Part shown: piece after piece, positions 6,293 through 6,447 of the stretch
Layout of the letters: every line of letters begins with the position of its first letter
How positions within the stretch are numbered: the stretch's first letter is position 1
Source of the DNA: Anaerolineae bacterium
Lineage (GTDB): Bacteria; Chloroflexota; Anaerolineae; JAFGEY01
Reading direction: 5' to 3'
DNA length: 6,447 bases
NCBI GenBank assembly: GCA_016929205.1
Contig: JAFGJF010000267.1
Location: 1-6,447, forward strand
Notes under the pieces: generated by a model
The model's input: the letters and a program-made list of their open reading frames with translations, nothing else
What the model was told of the DNA's origin: nothing
Database searches by the model: none
Translations under genes and position numbers: made by a program

Positions 6293-6447
6293 GCATTGCG
6301 CCGAGACGACGGACCCTAACTCCACAGTCAACGCAATATATGCCCAAAATGCTGCTGAAGCAATGCACCCAAAAAGCGTTGCCGAAGCAATGCATCCAAA
6401 AAGCGTTGCCGAAGCAATGCATCCAAAAAGCGTTGCCGAAGCAATGC
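6282..6447 (+). CDS. Unrecognised nonapeptide-repeat protein, 3' end outside the window
   Basis: The ORF begins MRPEHCAETTDPN, overlaps the methyltransferase stop by 11 bp and stays open to the right edge, giving 55 complete codons. Residues 25-33, 34-42 and 43-51 are each AEAMHPKSV, and 52-55 (AEAM) start a fourth copy. Residues 16-24 (VNAIYAQNA) align position by position with the unit using mostly mild substitutions and look like an older, decayed copy. No signal peptide or membrane segment is seen in the visible part. Each unit carries one Glu, one His, one Lys and one Pro, so the array is near neutral with a histidine every nine residues. Copy 1 differs from the others by two bases, both silent in this frame, and one of the two alternative + frames is closed by a TGA at copy 1. 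The function is unknown. The overlap and Shine-Dalgarno site suggest translation coupled to the methyltransferase. The total length and repeat number cannot be seen. Confidence 0.6.
   Translation, partial: MRPEHCAETTDPNSTVNAIYAQNAAEAMHPKSVAEAMHPKSVAEAMHPKSVAEAM
6354..6447 (+). repeat. 27-bp perfect tandem repeat array, running off the edge
   Basis: Copies lie at 6354-6380, 6381-6407, 6408-6434 and 6435-6447 (partial, 13 bp). Copies 2 and 3 are identical. Copy 1 differs at two positions (GCT for GCC, CAC for CAT). A degenerate copy is recognisable at 6327-6353. There are no spacers, so this is a minisatellite-type array and not CRISPR. The period is a multiple of three, so expansion or contraction by slippage keeps the frame. 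Confidence 0.95.

Noticed and set aside
6354..6447. CRISPR array
   Set aside because: The 27-bp units abut directly with no unique spacers, and the units encode an in-frame nonapeptide.
6293..6447. GCATTGC at 6293-6299 complementary to the GCAATGC in each repeat, as a regulatory hairpin or iteron set
   Set aside because: It is only seven bases, separated from the array by about 55 bp and inside the proposed coding frame; chance is a sufficient explanation.

Overview
The window reads like a short metagenomic or draft contig from a free-living bacterium, most plausibly a member of the Chloroflexota (Anaerolineae-like). That placement is an inference. It rests on the first gene: a very large secreted FG-GAP / PKD / DUF11 protein whose last residues are YLPIVIR, resembling the short YLPLV.R-type tails I associate with exported Chloroflexota proteins. 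No rRNA, tRNA or other phylogenetic marker is present. All genes lie on the + strand. I found no CRISPR array, IS element, integrase or RNA gene.

Layout. (1) Positions 1-3773 hold the 3' part of a giant surface protein that is already open at the left edge. It carries at least 12 integrin-alpha-like FG-GAP blades spaced almost exactly 186 bp (62 aa) apart, then a fibronectin/Ig-like module, a PKD domain, a DUF11 domain and a C-terminal Ig-like region. (2) Positions 3774-3941 are a punctuated intergenic region. It has a strong hairpin with a T-rich tail (terminator) followed by a near-consensus extended -10 promoter. (3) Positions 3942-5180 encode a compact cytoplasmic protein of the neutral/alkaline ceramidase N-terminal family. 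(4) Positions 5252-6292 encode a Rossmann-fold SAM-dependent methyltransferase of the TRM11/UPF0020 nucleic-acid type, with a good Shine-Dalgarno site. (5) A short open frame starts at 6282, overlapping the methyltransferase stop by 11 bp. It has its own Shine-Dalgarno site and runs off the right edge. Most of the visible part is a perfect 27-bp tandem repeat encoding the nonapeptide AEAMHPKSV.

How the genes relate. The surface protein is transcriptionally separate. The ceramidase-like gene, the methyltransferase and the repeat ORF look like one operon driven by the promoter at 3876-3904, with translational coupling between the last two. No shared pathway can be read from the sequence; the methyltransferase and the repeat protein are the tightest pair. 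Both window ends fall inside tandem repeats (FG-GAP blades on the left, the 27-bp array on the right), which is what an assembler stopping at repeats would produce. The least explained item is the nonapeptide-repeat ORF at the right edge.
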